From: Telmatobacter sp049522315
Lineage (GTDB): Bacteria > Acidobacteriota > Terriglobia > Terriglobales > Acidobacteriaceae
DNA length: 64,000 nt
Assembly: GCA_049522315.1 (NCBI GenBank)
Contig: JBEKNY010000012.1
Span: forward strand, 33,857 to 97,856
Direction of reading: 5' to 3'
How positions within the stretch are numbered: the first letter of the stretch is position 1; each line of letters begins with the position of its first letter. Both the position numbers and the translations under genes were made by a program. The notes below the pieces were generated by a model, which was not told where the DNA came from, did not search any database, and saw only the letters and a list, made by a program, of their open reading frames with translations. Below, one piece after another: positions 1-7,342 of this stretch.

Positions 1-767
1 CGGCGGCCAATGTGGGCCTTTTGCGCGCGCAATACGAACACGCCATTGCAGTGCTGCTGGGCAAGCCGCCGAGTGATTTTTCCGTTCCCGTGAAGCCGAT
101 GCTCTACAAACCACCTTCTATTCCCACCGGGGTGCCCTCCCAGCTTGCAGAACGGCGGCCCGACATCGCGGCGGCCGAGCGCACTCTCGCCCAGGAGAAC
201 GCCGTCATCGGAATCGGTTACGGCGCATTTTTCCCGCAAGTGACGATCAGCGCAGTCGGTGGATTTCAGAGCTCCGCGTTGACCAGTCTGTTCAATTGGC
301 CGAGCCGTATCTGGTCGATTGGCCCATTGGTCTCCGAAACCATCTTCGACGGATGGCTCTATCGCGCAGAACTGCATCAGTATGTAGCCCAATACAACGC
401 AGACCTGGCCACCTACCGGCAGACCGTGCTCACTGCCTTCCAGCAGGTGGAAGACTCCATGGTGGCCACACGAACTTACTCACAGCAGATTCTCCGTCAG
501 CAGGATGCGGTGAAGGACGGGCAGGACTATCTCAATCTGGAGTTGGTGCGCTACAACACCGGAGTCGATCCGTATGTCGATGTGGTGATTGCCGAGACCA
601 CATTGCTGAATAACGAGGAAACCCTCAACGCGCTCCAGGTCGAGGAGATGACATCGGCAGTGCATCTCGTACAGGCTTTGGGCGGCGGATGGGACCGCAC
701 GCAGCTTCCCACGCCGGAGCAGGCCGGCGCGAAGACGACCAAGGCGGACTACACGCAGCAGCAATAG
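1..767 (+). CDS. Outer-membrane efflux factor (NodT/TolC-like), C-terminal part
   Basis: This is the C-terminal 250 or so residues of an RND/MFS tripartite-efflux outer-membrane channel. The reading frame is open to base 3, so the true start lies upstream of the window; the GTG at 12 is internal. The segment AERRPDIAAAERTLAQENA followed by a YGAFFPQVTISA stretch is the typical second repeat of OEP/NodT lipoproteins. Long amphipathic helices follow (QQVEDSMVATRTYSQQILRQ), as in the periplasmic tunnel of TolC. It should act in the outer membrane with a periplasmic adaptor and an inner-membrane pump that are probably encoded to the left. The substrate cannot be inferred. Family assignment is firm. 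Confidence 0.9.
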   Translation, partial: AANVGLLRAQYEHAIAVLLGKPPSDFSVPVKPMLYKPPSIPTGVPSQLAERRPDIAAAERTLAQENAVIGIGYGAFFPQVTISAVGGFQSSALTSLFNWPSRIWSIGPLVSETIFDGWLYRAELHQYVAQYNADLATYRQTVLTAFQQVEDSMVATRTYSQQILRQQDAVKDGQDYLNLELVRYNTGVDPYVDVVIAETTLLNNEETLNALQVEEMTSAVHLVQALGGGWDRTQLPTPEQAGAKTTKADYTQQQ

Positions 768-770
768 CGT

Positions 771-1034
771 TTATTGAGCGGGGCGGAAGCAGATATCGTC
801 GCCATCGAGCCGGTATTCGGCGGAGCAAAGGTCGCCTCCGCAAATCATCGGCTCCCCGCCGCAGAGCTGGCGGCGAGTGATCAGCCCCAACGTGCCGCAG
901 CGCGGGCACGACATCACGGCCACATAGGGATTCTGTGCCTGGCCAAGCTGAGCCTGATTCTCCAGCACAAAAACCGTTCCTGGGTCCATTCGTTCGGGGA
1001 TCCATTCTTCCAGAAACTGCAATTCGGCTGACAT
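771..1034 (-). CDS. Small Cys-rich hypothetical protein (CPxCG knuckles)
   Basis: An 87-residue soluble protein with a CPRCG motif near the middle and further cysteines (RQLCGG, CGGDLC), suggesting a small zinc-ribbon-like fold. The start is chosen at the ATG at 1034 because GGAGGGG sits 3 bases upstream of it on the minus strand; a longer frame reaching 1112 has no ribosome-binding site. No signal peptide or membrane segment is visible. The gene converges on the efflux gene, with stops 3 bases apart. I do not recognise a function. Confidence 0.7.
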   Translation of the reverse strand: MSAELQFLEEWIPERMDPGTVFVLENQAQLGQAQNPYVAVMSCPRCGTLGLITRRQLCGGEPMICGGDLCSAEYRLDGDDICFRPAQ

Positions 1035-1132
1035 CTGCCCCTCCAGGATTGATGTAAGCGAGCCGCAACCCCGTTCCCGCCCGGCTCCGCTTTGTTCAAA
1101 CAACTGGTGCAAAGGCGATACCGGATTTTAAG

Positions 1133-1241
1133 GCGGTTCTCCAGTTACTGTGGAGTTTCCAACATCGTACAAGGTGGCTTTTTCTTGAGGAAAAAGCCAC
1201 TCAGCGGTCGTGGGTTCCCTCTATATCAACTGGAGAACCGC
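1133..1241. repeat. 109-bp imperfect palindrome with nested perfect inverted repeats
   Basis: Outer arms GCGGTTCTCCAGTT (1133-1146) and AACTGGAGAACCGC (1228-1241) are exact reverse complements. Inner arms GTGGCTTTTTC (1174-1184) and GAAAAAGCCAC (1190-1200) are also exact. Both pairs share the same centre at 1187, so the whole block can fold as one long hairpin. It occupies the 332-bp gap (1035-1366) downstream of the transglycosylase gene and upstream of the Cys-rich gene. It may end transcription of the former, or be a mobile palindromic repeat. No target duplication is evident. Confidence 0.75.
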
Positions 1242-1366
1242 TATAGCGCCTCCAGTCAAGCTCAGTGTTGCCAGACGCGGGCGCAGAAGTCAATTCGAAT
1301 CGAATCCGGGGAGTGGCAAGTGGGATTCCCCGGGACCCGGTTGGACCGGAACGGAAAGGCTTGGGC

Positions 1367-3739
1367 CTACCGAGAGGCCGCCGTGGCAGCGCCACCGTGG
1401 GCGCGGGCAAAATCGTCGATTGCTTTGTAGGTCTCCTCATTGCGCAAGATGGCCTGGACATACTCGCGGGTTTGCGTAAAGGGAATGGATTCGACAAATA
1501 CGTCGATGCCTGAATAGGGGCCTGCGGCCTGCCACTCGGCGACGCGATTGTCGCCGGCGTTGTAGGCGGCCAGCGCGTACTCCTCGACGCCGCCGAAGCG
1601 ATCGAGCATCTGGCGCAGATAGCGCGTTCCCAGGCGGATGTTCATGGCCGGGTCAAGCAATTGGAAGGTCTGGAGGTTGACGATGCCCTCTTCGTGGGCC
1701 ATCTTTCTTCCCACGGAGGGCAACAACTGCATCAGGCCATAGGCGTTGGCGTAGGAGATTGCAGAGGGATCGAACTCCGACTCCTGCCGGATGAGGGAGG
1801 CGACCAAATAAGGATCGAGATTGTTTTTGGCCGACTCGGCCTGGATCGTGTCCCACCATGCCCGGGGGAACAGGATTCGCCAATAGTCGAGGGGGATGGA
1901 CTGGATGGACGCGGAGGCGGCATTCGGCAAGGCCCGTTTGAGGGCGCGGACGGCGCGGTATGTTTCGCCATAGGAGGAATAAATCTGCGCTTCGGCCAGC
2001 GCGCTCCAAGACGAGGAATTAGGATCGGCCTTGATCTCCTGGGCGACGTATTCATTCAAGCCCGCATTGGCCAGCAGACGCGCCTTGGCCAGATGTGGGC
2101 TGTCTTCGGGAAAGGTGTCCACAAGTTGCGGCTCCGGCAGGGGTTGAATGCGATCTAATTGCGGCTCGGGCGCGGACTGTGCAGCGCCCAAGGCCGCCAG
2201 CCGCTGCCGTGCGAGCTGCGCGTAAAAATAGTGCTGGTAAACGCGAAGAATGGTGCGGTAGTTGGCCGCGGCCAGCGAGAGGTTATGGTCCTGCGTCTCA
2301 TAGAGGCGCCCACGCCAGTAGAGCGCCGAGACCGTTTCAGTTGCGCCGGGATAGAGCCGGATCTGTTCGTCGAAGAGCCGCGCAGCATCGGCATAGAGTC
2401 CCAGCCGGTAGCTGAGCCAGCCTGCGCGCCAGTGCGCGGCCGCGGCGTTCTTGTCGCCGGGGAAACGCGCGGCGAGATCGCTGTAGTACTGAATTGCCGT
2501 TGCGTAATCGCGCTTCAGCAGGTACATGTTGCCGCTGGAAAACCAGGCGTCGGCCAGCCAAGGGCTACGCGGGAACCGGGTTTCCATTTCAGAGACGATT
2601 TGCTTCTGATCGGCGGTATCGTCGCGATCGCGGGCCAACTCCATCAACATGTCGAGACGCCGTGCGCCGTTCTCATCGGCTGTATCGGGCAAGGCGCGCG
2701 CCTCTGTCACGGTCAGACGCTTCAGCTTCAGTTGGCAGGCGGCCTCGGCTACGGCAATGCCGTTGCGGGTGTAGGCGTCGAGTCCCGGTTCACGCGCCAG
2801 AACGAGGTACTGTTCGGATGCCTCGACGTAGCGGCCGGCGTTGTAGAAGGCGTCACCCAGGGAGCGCAGATCGGCGACGGTCAGCGTTGCCTCAGCGCCC
2901 ATCTGCGTCAGCTTGGCACGCGCCGTCTGCGCCTCCGGGCTCAGAGGATGCCCGAGCAAGAGGCGCTTGAAGGTGGCTTCCGCGGCCTGCTGCAGGCCGA
3001 GCGCTTGCTCTACCTCACCCTCCACCAGTTGAAAGCCGGGGCGATCCGCAGCATCGGCGCCTTCGGCCTCTGCCACCACTTGCCGCGCGGCGGTGAGCTT
3101 GTTCATCGCCAGCAGGACGCCGGCCTCGAGCTCGGGCGCCTGGTCGACGAAGATGCTCTCAGGATAGCGATCGGCAAAGCCGTGCAGGATGGCTTCGGCA
3201 GCGGGATCGTCGCCTGCCTCGTGGCTCGCCTGGGCGTCGAGAAAGTCCGCGTAGTCGGCCAGTTCCCCGTCGGCATCCCGGGCTTTTGTCAGAGCCGATT
3301 CAGCCTCGGCATAGCGCTTGTCGAGGAGGTAGGCATGGCCCAGCGCGAGGTACGCGGCGGCGGCGGCCTCGCCGGTGTGGCTGTGCGCATAAGCGGCGAC
3401 TCCCGCATAAGCCTGGGGCGTGCGCATTGTGGCCAGTTGCTGGGCCATGGGTTGCAATTCTTTGGAGGCGACGAAAGCCTTCTTGATCCGTGCCGTGCGC
3501 GCCACTCTCGCCGCCCGGCTCATGCGGTGAGCCGGCTTGCGTTTCGCGGGCTTCTTTTTCGCTGTTTTCGTCTGACTGGCCGTCTTCGGCCTGGAGACCG
3601 AGGAACCAGAGGGGCTCGCGCCCGGCGCGGCGTTGGACTGCGGCGCGGCCGGCGTAGCAACCATCAGCAACGAAAGCAGAACCGCTGGAGCGAGGGGCGC
3701 GAGTCGAAAACCAGGAAACGGGGAAGGTAAACCCGACAT
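1367..3739 (-). CDS. slt: Soluble lytic murein transglycosylase with TPR superhelix
   Basis: A 790-residue exported protein that cleaves the MurNAc-GlcNAc bond of peptidoglycan with 1,6-anhydro product formation. A hydrophobic signal segment (LAPAVLLSLLMVATPAAP) is followed by a basic, low-complexity stretch, then TPR-like helical repeats (about residues 110-600) resembling the superhelical domain of Slt70. The catalytic domain starts near residue 640: LIRQESEFDPSAIS holds the catalytic Glu, AYGLMQLLPSVG is the second SLT motif and LAAYNAGDNRVAEW the third. Length is larger than E. coli Slt70 because of the extra repeats. It is transcribed alone, divergent from the sigma-factor gene. Confidence 0.93.
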   Translation of the reverse strand: MSGLPSPFPGFRLAPLAPAVLLSLLMVATPAAPQSNAAPGASPSGSSVSRPKTASQTKTAKKKPAKRKPAHRMSRAARVARTARIKKAFVASKELQPMAQQLATMRTPQAYAGVAAYAHSHTGEAAAAAYLALGHAYLLDKRYAEAESALTKARDADGELADYADFLDAQASHEAGDDPAAEAILHGFADRYPESIFVDQAPELEAGVLLAMNKLTAARQVVAEAEGADAADRPGFQLVEGEVEQALGLQQAAEATFKRLLLGHPLSPEAQTARAKLTQMGAEATLTVADLRSLGDAFYNAGRYVEASEQYLVLAREPGLDAYTRNGIAVAEAACQLKLKRLTVTEARALPDTADENGARRLDMLMELARDRDDTADQKQIVSEMETRFPRSPWLADAWFSSGNMYLLKRDYATAIQYYSDLAARFPGDKNAAAAHWRAGWLSYRLGLYADAARLFDEQIRLYPGATETVSALYWRGRLYETQDHNLSLAAANYRTILRVYQHYFYAQLARQRLAALGAAQSAPEPQLDRIQPLPEPQLVDTFPEDSPHLAKARLLANAGLNEYVAQEIKADPNSSSWSALAEAQIYSSYGETYRAVRALKRALPNAASASIQSIPLDYWRILFPRAWWDTIQAESAKNNLDPYLVASLIRQESEFDPSAISYANAYGLMQLLPSVGRKMAHEEGIVNLQTFQLLDPAMNIRLGTRYLRQMLDRFGGVEEYALAAYNAGDNRVAEWQAAGPYSGIDVFVESIPFTQTREYVQAILRNEETYKAIDDFARAHGGAATAASR

Positions 3740-3820
3740 ATTTCCACTTTATGCCGGATTGGACGGAAGCGGAGCAGCGGGGGAACCAGTGACGACACCG
3801 TAAAGGCGCATCGGCCTGGT

Positions 3821-3850
3821 TTGGTTTCCTGCCACCACGTCCGTTACACT
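3821..3850 (+). promoter_or_regulatory. Possible sigma-70-type promoter for the sigma-factor operon
   Basis: TTGGTT (3821-3826) and TACACT (3845-3850) are separated by 18 bases and lie about 90 bases before the sigma-factor start. Pattern match only. Confidence 0.3.
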
Positions 3851-3938
3851 CATCTTTACCGGTCATTTCGAATAGCCTCCGTGCGGCCAAAGGGATGCTT
3901 TACGGGGGCGATTGCAGCGATTTTCGCAACCAAGTTCC

Positions 3939-4604
3939 ATGCCAACCATCCAATCGATAGCAGGACAAGACGAGCAGCATCCCGACGTGGCCCTGGTGGA
4001 ACGGGTACGCGGCGGCGATGACTCGGCCTACGAAACGCTGGTGCGCAAGTACGAGCGTCAAATCTTCCGGATTGCGCAGCACATTACGCAAAACCGCGAG
4101 GACGCAGAAGACGTGATGCAGGACGCGTTTCTGAAGGCATACGAGAAGCTCGATCAGTTCCAGGGAAATTCGAAGTTTTACACATGGCTGGTGCGAATCG
4201 CGGTGAACGAGAGCCTGATGCGGCTGCGCAAGCGGCGCACAGGCAAAATGTACTCGATCGACGAAGAGCTGAAGACCGACGAGGGCAGCGTACCGCGGGA
4301 CTTTGCCGACTGGGCGCCCAACCCGGAACAAAACTACAACCAGGCCGAGCTGGCCGAGATTCTGCGCAAGACCATCCAGGGTTTGCCGCACGGTTTTCGC
4401 GTGGTTTTCGTCCTGCGCGACGTGGATGGACTTTCGACCGAAGAGACGGCCGAGGCGCTGGGCTTGAGCGTCCCGGCGGTGAAGTCGCGTTTGCTGCGGG
4501 CGCGGCTGCAATTGCGCGAGCGGCTCACCCGCTACTTCCGCAGGAACACTCCGGCCGCTTCGCAGGCGCACGAGCCGTCACGGGGAAACGGGGTTGAGAA
4601 ATGA
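3939..4604 (+). CDS. ECF RNA polymerase sigma factor (RpoE-like)
   Basis: A 221-residue group-4 sigma factor that should direct core RNA polymerase to a stress or envelope regulon. Region 2 is clear (YETLVRKYERQIFRIAQHI, then REDAEDVMQDAFLKAYEKLDQ, the -10 recognition helix, then FYTWLVRIAVNESL). Region 4 follows after a linker (LPHGFRVVFVLRDVDGLS, EETAEALGLSVPAVKSRLLRAR, the -35-binding helix-turn-helix). The ATG at 3939 is preferred; a TTG at 3912 in the same frame is an alternative and has GGGGG just upstream. The 3' end overlaps the next gene by 4 bases (ATGA), so the regulator pair is translationally coupled. Confidence 0.93.
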   Translation: MPTIQSIAGQDEQHPDVALVERVRGGDDSAYETLVRKYERQIFRIAQHITQNREDAEDVMQDAFLKAYEKLDQFQGNSKFYTWLVRIAVNESLMRLRKRRTGKMYSIDEELKTDEGSVPRDFADWAPNPEQNYNQAELAEILRKTIQGLPHGFRVVFVLRDVDGLSTEETAEALGLSVPAVKSRLLRARLQLRERLTRYFRRNTPAASQAHEPSRGNGVEK

Positions 4605-4837
4605 CCTGCACTGAGTTTCTGCAGATTCTCGATGACGTGATCGACGAATCGATGGCCGCAGAGACGCGCGCCGAGATCGAGACGCACCTGCGCAAGTGCG
4701 GGCACTGCGAGGTGGTGCTGAACACCACGCGCAAGACCATCGAGATTTACCGCAGCCACGAGATTTACGAGGTGCCGACGGACGTCAGCGAGAGACTGCA
4801 CGCCGCGATCATGGCGCGGTGCAAGAAAACGCACTGA
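4601..4837 (+). CDS. Zinc-finger anti-sigma factor (zf-HC2)
   Basis: A 78-residue protein with the anti-sigma zinc motif HLRKCGHC (H-x3-C-x2-C) inside an N-terminal ASD-like helix bundle (CTEFLQILDDVIDESM). It lacks a membrane segment, so it is a soluble ZAS-type anti-sigma, which is commonly redox- or metal-responsive. The start overlaps the sigma-factor stop (ATGA), which is the expected arrangement for a sigma factor and its inhibitor. It should bind and hold the upstream sigma factor inactive; the inducing signal is unknown. Confidence 0.85.
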   Translation: MTCTEFLQILDDVIDESMAAETRAEIETHLRKCGHCEVVLNTTRKTIEIYRSHEIYEVPTDVSERLHAAIMARCKKTH

Positions 4838-5036
4838 AATCCTCCCGGTTTCATCCCCTGCCGACCGAAAGTGAACCCTGCGCCCACGCCTGGCGACGGG
4901 CACTCCCAGAAGCACCGGGTTTACCCGGCCCAAAATACGGGCATTGCGACTGACCTTTAACTGTTACCAGTTGATTACTGGGGGGTACCCCCTCCCGTCT
5001 CTGTGAATAACCCCTTTCGATACAGCGGTTTGACGC
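4838..5036. other. Intergenic DNA, target of IS insertion, with GGGGGTACCCCC palindrome
   Basis: No gene is seen here. A perfect palindrome GGGGGTACCCCC lies at 4981-4992. The last 8 bases (5029-5036, TTTGACGC) recur exactly at 8530-8537 on the far side of the IS element, so this DNA was originally continuous with 8538 onward. Confidence 0.8.
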
Positions 5037-5062
5037 GGCACTAACATACTTGACTAATGATG
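5037..5062 (+). repeat. Left terminal inverted repeat of the IS1595-family element
   Basis: It reads inward GGCACTAACATACTTGACTA then ATGATG. It matches the right end at 23 of 26 positions, including 15 contiguous identical bases ATACTTGACTAATGA. Confidence 0.92.
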
Positions 5063-5111
5063 CTCCTTAGATCGACACTGAAACAGCCGTGACAGGGCAG
5101 CATCATTAGTC
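5052..5111. repeat. Hairpin overlapping the left IS end
   Basis: GACTAATGATGCT (5052-5064) and AGCATCATTAGTC (5099-5111) are exact 13-bp reverse complements around a 34-base loop. The left arm is the inner part of the terminal repeat, so a third copy of the repeat core exists near the left end in inverted orientation. A subterminal transposase-binding site is one reading. Confidence 0.8.
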
Positions 5112-5251
5112 GGGTAGGACGGGAGGGGCGAATAGAAAGGGCGCAGGGAATGGCTCTCGATCGCGTTCTACAGCCCTTCCACTTTATGCTTGGGGTATTT
5201 TTCCTTGACGCATGTCAGCCTTGAGGCGTACCCTCTCGAAAGGACACAAAA

Positions 5252-5278
5252 ACCGGCCCCGTTGTGAGCGGAGCCGGT
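5252..5278. terminator. Stem-loop ACCGGC...GCCGGT
   Basis: ACCGGC (5252-5257) pairs with GCCGGT (5273-5278), with extra CC/GG pairing inside. AAAAA precedes it, so it would be followed by a U-run on the minus strand. Confidence 0.5.
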
Positions 5279-5337
5279 GGTTAGTGGTTGACGTTTCAGT
5301 AGATCGTCCGAACACCGAGTCGGCAATGAATACGAAG

Positions 5338-5388
5338 GCTAACCCAATCCGAAGTGAGAGCGACGAATTGGGTTAGCTGGGTTTTTTC
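5338..5388 (+). terminator. Rho-independent terminator
   Basis: GCTAACCCAAT (5338-5348) and ATTGGGTTAGC (5367-5377) form a perfect 11-bp stem, followed by GGGTTTTTTCC with six T. Confidence 0.75.
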
Positions 5389-5454
5389 CTTGACGGTGAG
5401 CTGTGGGAAGGTGTATTTTCTCGAAAGAAGCGACGATTATCGCAGAAAAAGAGA

Positions 5455-5480
5455 ACCGGCCCCGATATTATGAGGCCGGT
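5455..5480. terminator. Stem-loop ACCGGCC...GGCCGGT
   Basis: A perfect 7-bp stem (5455-5461 with 5474-5480), sequence-related to the stem at 5252-5278. No T-run follows on the plus strand; AAAAAGAGA precedes it. Confidence 0.5.
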
Positions 5481-5659
5481 CACGTTAGGGCGAAACCGAA
5501 GGGCATCCGATCTTTTCTAGAGGGCGGGTGCCTTTCTTGTTGTTCGTTTGTCCACGCGCTTTCGCCGTTCGCCCGTTGCGAGAAGAGCTTTTCTATCTTC
5601 TCTTCTTAATGGACATGCTAGGCATTCTACCAGATTTGCAGGTCGGTTAAGGCTCCGTC

Positions 5660-5908
5660 ATGACGCTGATTCTGGAAATTGCAATCGGAATCGTTTTAGG
5701 ATTCGTCCTGCTTTATGCTCTCTACTTTTTCTTATCGCTGCTTTTCTTCATTCTGAGGGGGTTTTGGGAAGTGATTGAGACCATCCCGAATGAGAGTGCG
5801 GAGCTTTGGAAGATCGTAAAGTTTGATGCTCTATGGCTTTACCGAGGCTGTTTCCGCGTTGGAAAGTTAGCGGGAAGGGTTTGGGGAAGGCTGAAAGGAA
5901 ACGCCTGA
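5660..5908 (+). CDS. Small membrane protein, IS passenger
   Basis: An 82-residue protein whose N-terminal half is strongly hydrophobic (IGIVLGFVLLYALYFFLSLL), giving one or two membrane helices, followed by a basic amphipathic tail (RVGKLAGRVWGRLKG). The start ATG at 5660 follows a weak AAGG. A terminator (5919-5937) closes it, marking it as a single-gene unit. It lies wholly inside the IS1595-family element, so it is cargo. Function unknown. Confidence 0.6.
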   Translation: MTLILEIAIGIVLGFVLLYALYFFLSLLFFILRGFWEVIETIPNESAELWKIVKFDALWLYRGCFRVGKLAGRVWGRLKGNA

Positions 5909-5916
5909 AAACAGAA

Positions 5917-5942
5917 AACCCGCCTTCGTGGGGCGGGCCTTC
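5917..5942 (+). terminator. Rho-independent terminator after the small membrane gene
   Basis: CCCGCC (5919-5924) and GGCGGG (5932-5937) form the stem; AAAA precedes and CCTT follows. It probably works for both strands, as the next gene converges on it. Confidence 0.65.
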
Positions 5943-5993
5943 GATTCGCACACTCTCACGCGAATCATCGCATGGAGTGTGTCGAAATGCAAA

Positions 5994-6305
5994 TCAATAC
6001 AGTGGAATCCCAAAGCCGAGTTGCGGCTCAAGGGCCTGAAACATTCGGAGCGTCTTATAAGCAGGGCCTGTGGGCGAGTATACGCATCTTCCTTTCACGG
6101 TACAGTTGGCAAATGCGAAATGCCCCCCCGAATGGACAAAGTTGCAGTTCTCAAACTCGCAATCCTCGTACTGGTGATTGTCCACAAATATCCGCTTCCC
6201 CTCATACTTCTGTCCCTTCACTATCTCAAACTCTTGCAACTGGCGAGTTTCCTGAAAATCGGACGGATAAATGTCGATGTGATTCAGGTGTAGTCGAGTC
6301 TCCAA
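5994..6305 (-). CDS. Pentapeptide-like small protein, IS passenger
   Basis: A 103-residue protein beginning at TTG 6305, with GGAGG six bases upstream. The central run (YEDCEFENCNFV, then GHFAFANCTVKGRC) has the alternating aromatic/Cys/Asn pattern of short beta-helix or pentapeptide-like proteins. It converges on the 5660-5908 gene and shares its bidirectional terminator. It is cargo of the IS element. The function is unknown; I recognise the style of the protein but no named family. Confidence 0.6.
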   Translation of the reverse strand: METRLHLNHIDIYPSDFQETRQLQEFEIVKGQKYEGKRIFVDNHQYEDCEFENCNFVHSGGHFAFANCTVKGRCVYSPTGPAYKTLRMFQALEPQLGFGIPLY

Positions 6306-6402
6306 ATGGCACCTCCATCATTAGCGTTCGTGTAGTAGACGGGAAACCGCAACTCGTCTGGGGTTTCGACACGCGCAATCTGCCATGGGCGTAGATATGC
6401 GC

Positions 6403-6417
6403 TATGATACTCTCATG
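6403..6417 (+). promoter_or_regulatory. -10 box placed for a leaderless start
   Basis: TGCGCTATGATA precedes the ATG at 6415, with TATGAT ending six bases before it. The same 12-mer with the same spacing is found before the ATG at 7340. Confidence 0.45.
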
Positions 6418-6754
6418 AAGACTCTGGCATCATCGCCTAGACCGAGTTCGGGAGCCTTTCAGAGGCGAAGAGGCGGACGCAAAAGCAACGGCAGGCTCTC
6501 ATTTTGCGCTCACCCTGGTTCTGGGAACTCTGGTTGCAGTCGTCTTTGCGGTAGTAGATGCTGTGAGGTGGTTTTTCTTTGATCGCGTCCCCGTGAAAGA
6601 TGATGTATGGATACTGCTAGTTCTGTTTGTGGTGTTCCCCGTTTTCGAGTGGTTCTATGCGCCTATAGCGGAAACCCGTGCGATACGGGCAAAGCGGGCT
6701 ATTCGCATTGAGGCGAAGCTAGATTATCTACTGAGCAAAAACTTAATGGAGTAG
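6415..6754 (+). pseudogene. Two-TM membrane protein gene with an apparent frameshift, IS passenger
   Basis: From the ATG at 6415 the frame reads MKTLASSPRPSSGAFQ and then turns into basic, Cys-rich nonsense ending at 6582. The adjacent +1 frame gives a convincing membrane protein: ADAKATAGSHFALTLVLG, then VAVVFAVVDAVRWFFFDRVP, then ILLVLFVVFPVFEWFYAPI, then a charged tail ending LDYLLSKNLME at 6754. That frame has no ATG, GTG or TTG start before the first helix. A one-base shift around 6455-6475 would join them into one roughly 112-residue protein. It could be a sequencing error, a decayed passenger or programmed frameshifting. The part from 6563 alone would encode only the second helix. Confidence 0.5.
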
Positions 6755-6769
6755 AATTTAAGCAATAGA

Positions 6770-6797
6770 AAAGCCCCGGTGCCAGCCGGAGCTTTTC
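6770..6797 (+). terminator. Bidirectional rho-independent terminator
   Basis: AAAGCCCCGG (6770-6779) and CCGGAGCTTTT (6786-6796) form a stem with a short loop and an A-run/T-run on either side. It separates the convergent passengers at 6415-6754 and 6857-7303. Confidence 0.75.
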
Positions 6798-6856
6798 TGA
6801 TCTTTGAGATGTGATCGAGGCACGACCCTATAGAGCGCATATTAGCGCATTAGAGG

Positions 6857-7303
6857 TTAGTGTGCAAACTCAATCCCGTGCATCAAGTCTTTCTGCCAAA
6901 AAACAGAGTGGTCTCCACAGGGAACGATGGGATTGGTTTTTAATATCCGAGCGACTATCGTGGTCCAATCTGGTGCTCTTGCTGTATAGATGGAATGCGG
7001 CTTTCCGCAGTTTTCGTGAGCACATTCGCATTCAATCCGCCATAGCTGGGGGACGGAATGATTTAGGCCCCTCATTTCAACTTCGAGACGGATGTTATGA
7101 GGCGAACACGCGAACGATAGCCCGTGCCGAAGACATAGAAAGGTTGCTGGCCATTCACCCGTGGTGCGATAGTGTTGACCTTCGTATATTCCTAATGGGC
7201 TTTGACGCGGGAGAGGAATATTGCAAGGCGACTCTCCATCTCGATGGCGACAAGCTAGAATCACGCAATGCTCAAACGAGGACAAGCCAATAGGATCACC
7301 CAT
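6857..7303 (-). CDS. Hypothetical 148-aa protein, IS passenger
   Basis: The protein has several spaced cysteines and histidines (FEHCVILACRHRDGE, FLCLRHGLSFAC, IECECAHENCG), which suggests a metal-binding or zinc-finger-like fold. The ATG at 7303 is preceded by GGAG with 5-base spacing. It lies on the minus strand between the leaderless-type genes at 6415 and 7340, and overlaps only the upstream region of the latter. It is part of the IS cargo. Function unknown; an HTH domain is not apparent. Confidence 0.6.
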   Translation of the reverse strand: MGDPIGLSSFEHCVILACRHRDGESPCNIPLPRQSPLGIYEGQHYRTTGEWPATFLCLRHGLSFACSPHNIRLEVEMRGLNHSVPQLWRIECECAHENCGKPHSIYTARAPDWTTIVARILKTNPIVPCGDHSVFWQKDLMHGIEFAH

Positions 7304-7327
7304 GATCGCTCCATTGTCTGTTTGCGC

Positions 7328-7342
7328 TATGATAAACCCATG
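7328..7342 (+). promoter_or_regulatory. -10 box placed for a leaderless start
   Basis: TGCGCTATGATA lies six bases before the ATG at 7340, identical in sequence and spacing to the one before 6415. No Shine-Dalgarno sequence is present. Confidence 0.45.

Larger units (their letters stand above)
5112..5659. other. Left arm of the IS: hairpin-rich, no convincing gene
   Basis: This stretch holds three strong stem-loops (listed separately) and two similar modules. Each module has TTTTTCCTTGACG, then CTCGAAAG about 30 bases on, then an ACCGGCC...GGCCGGT-type hairpin (5196-5278 and 5384-5480). Two TTGACG hexamers could be -35 boxes. Short open frames of 54-68 codons run through the hairpins and look non-coding. 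Confidence 0.5.

Noticed and set aside
2159..3730. 523-codon open frame on the plus strand
   Set aside because: Entirely antisense to the lytic transglycosylase gene; it arises from high GC in the third codon positions and matches no family.
5403..5609. 68-codon frame in the IS left arm
   Set aside because: It runs through the ACCGGCC hairpin and has no ribosome site or recognisable product.
5972..6394. 140-codon plus-strand frame inside the IS
   Set aside because: It is antisense to the better-supported 5994-6305 minus gene, which has GGAGG at the right distance.
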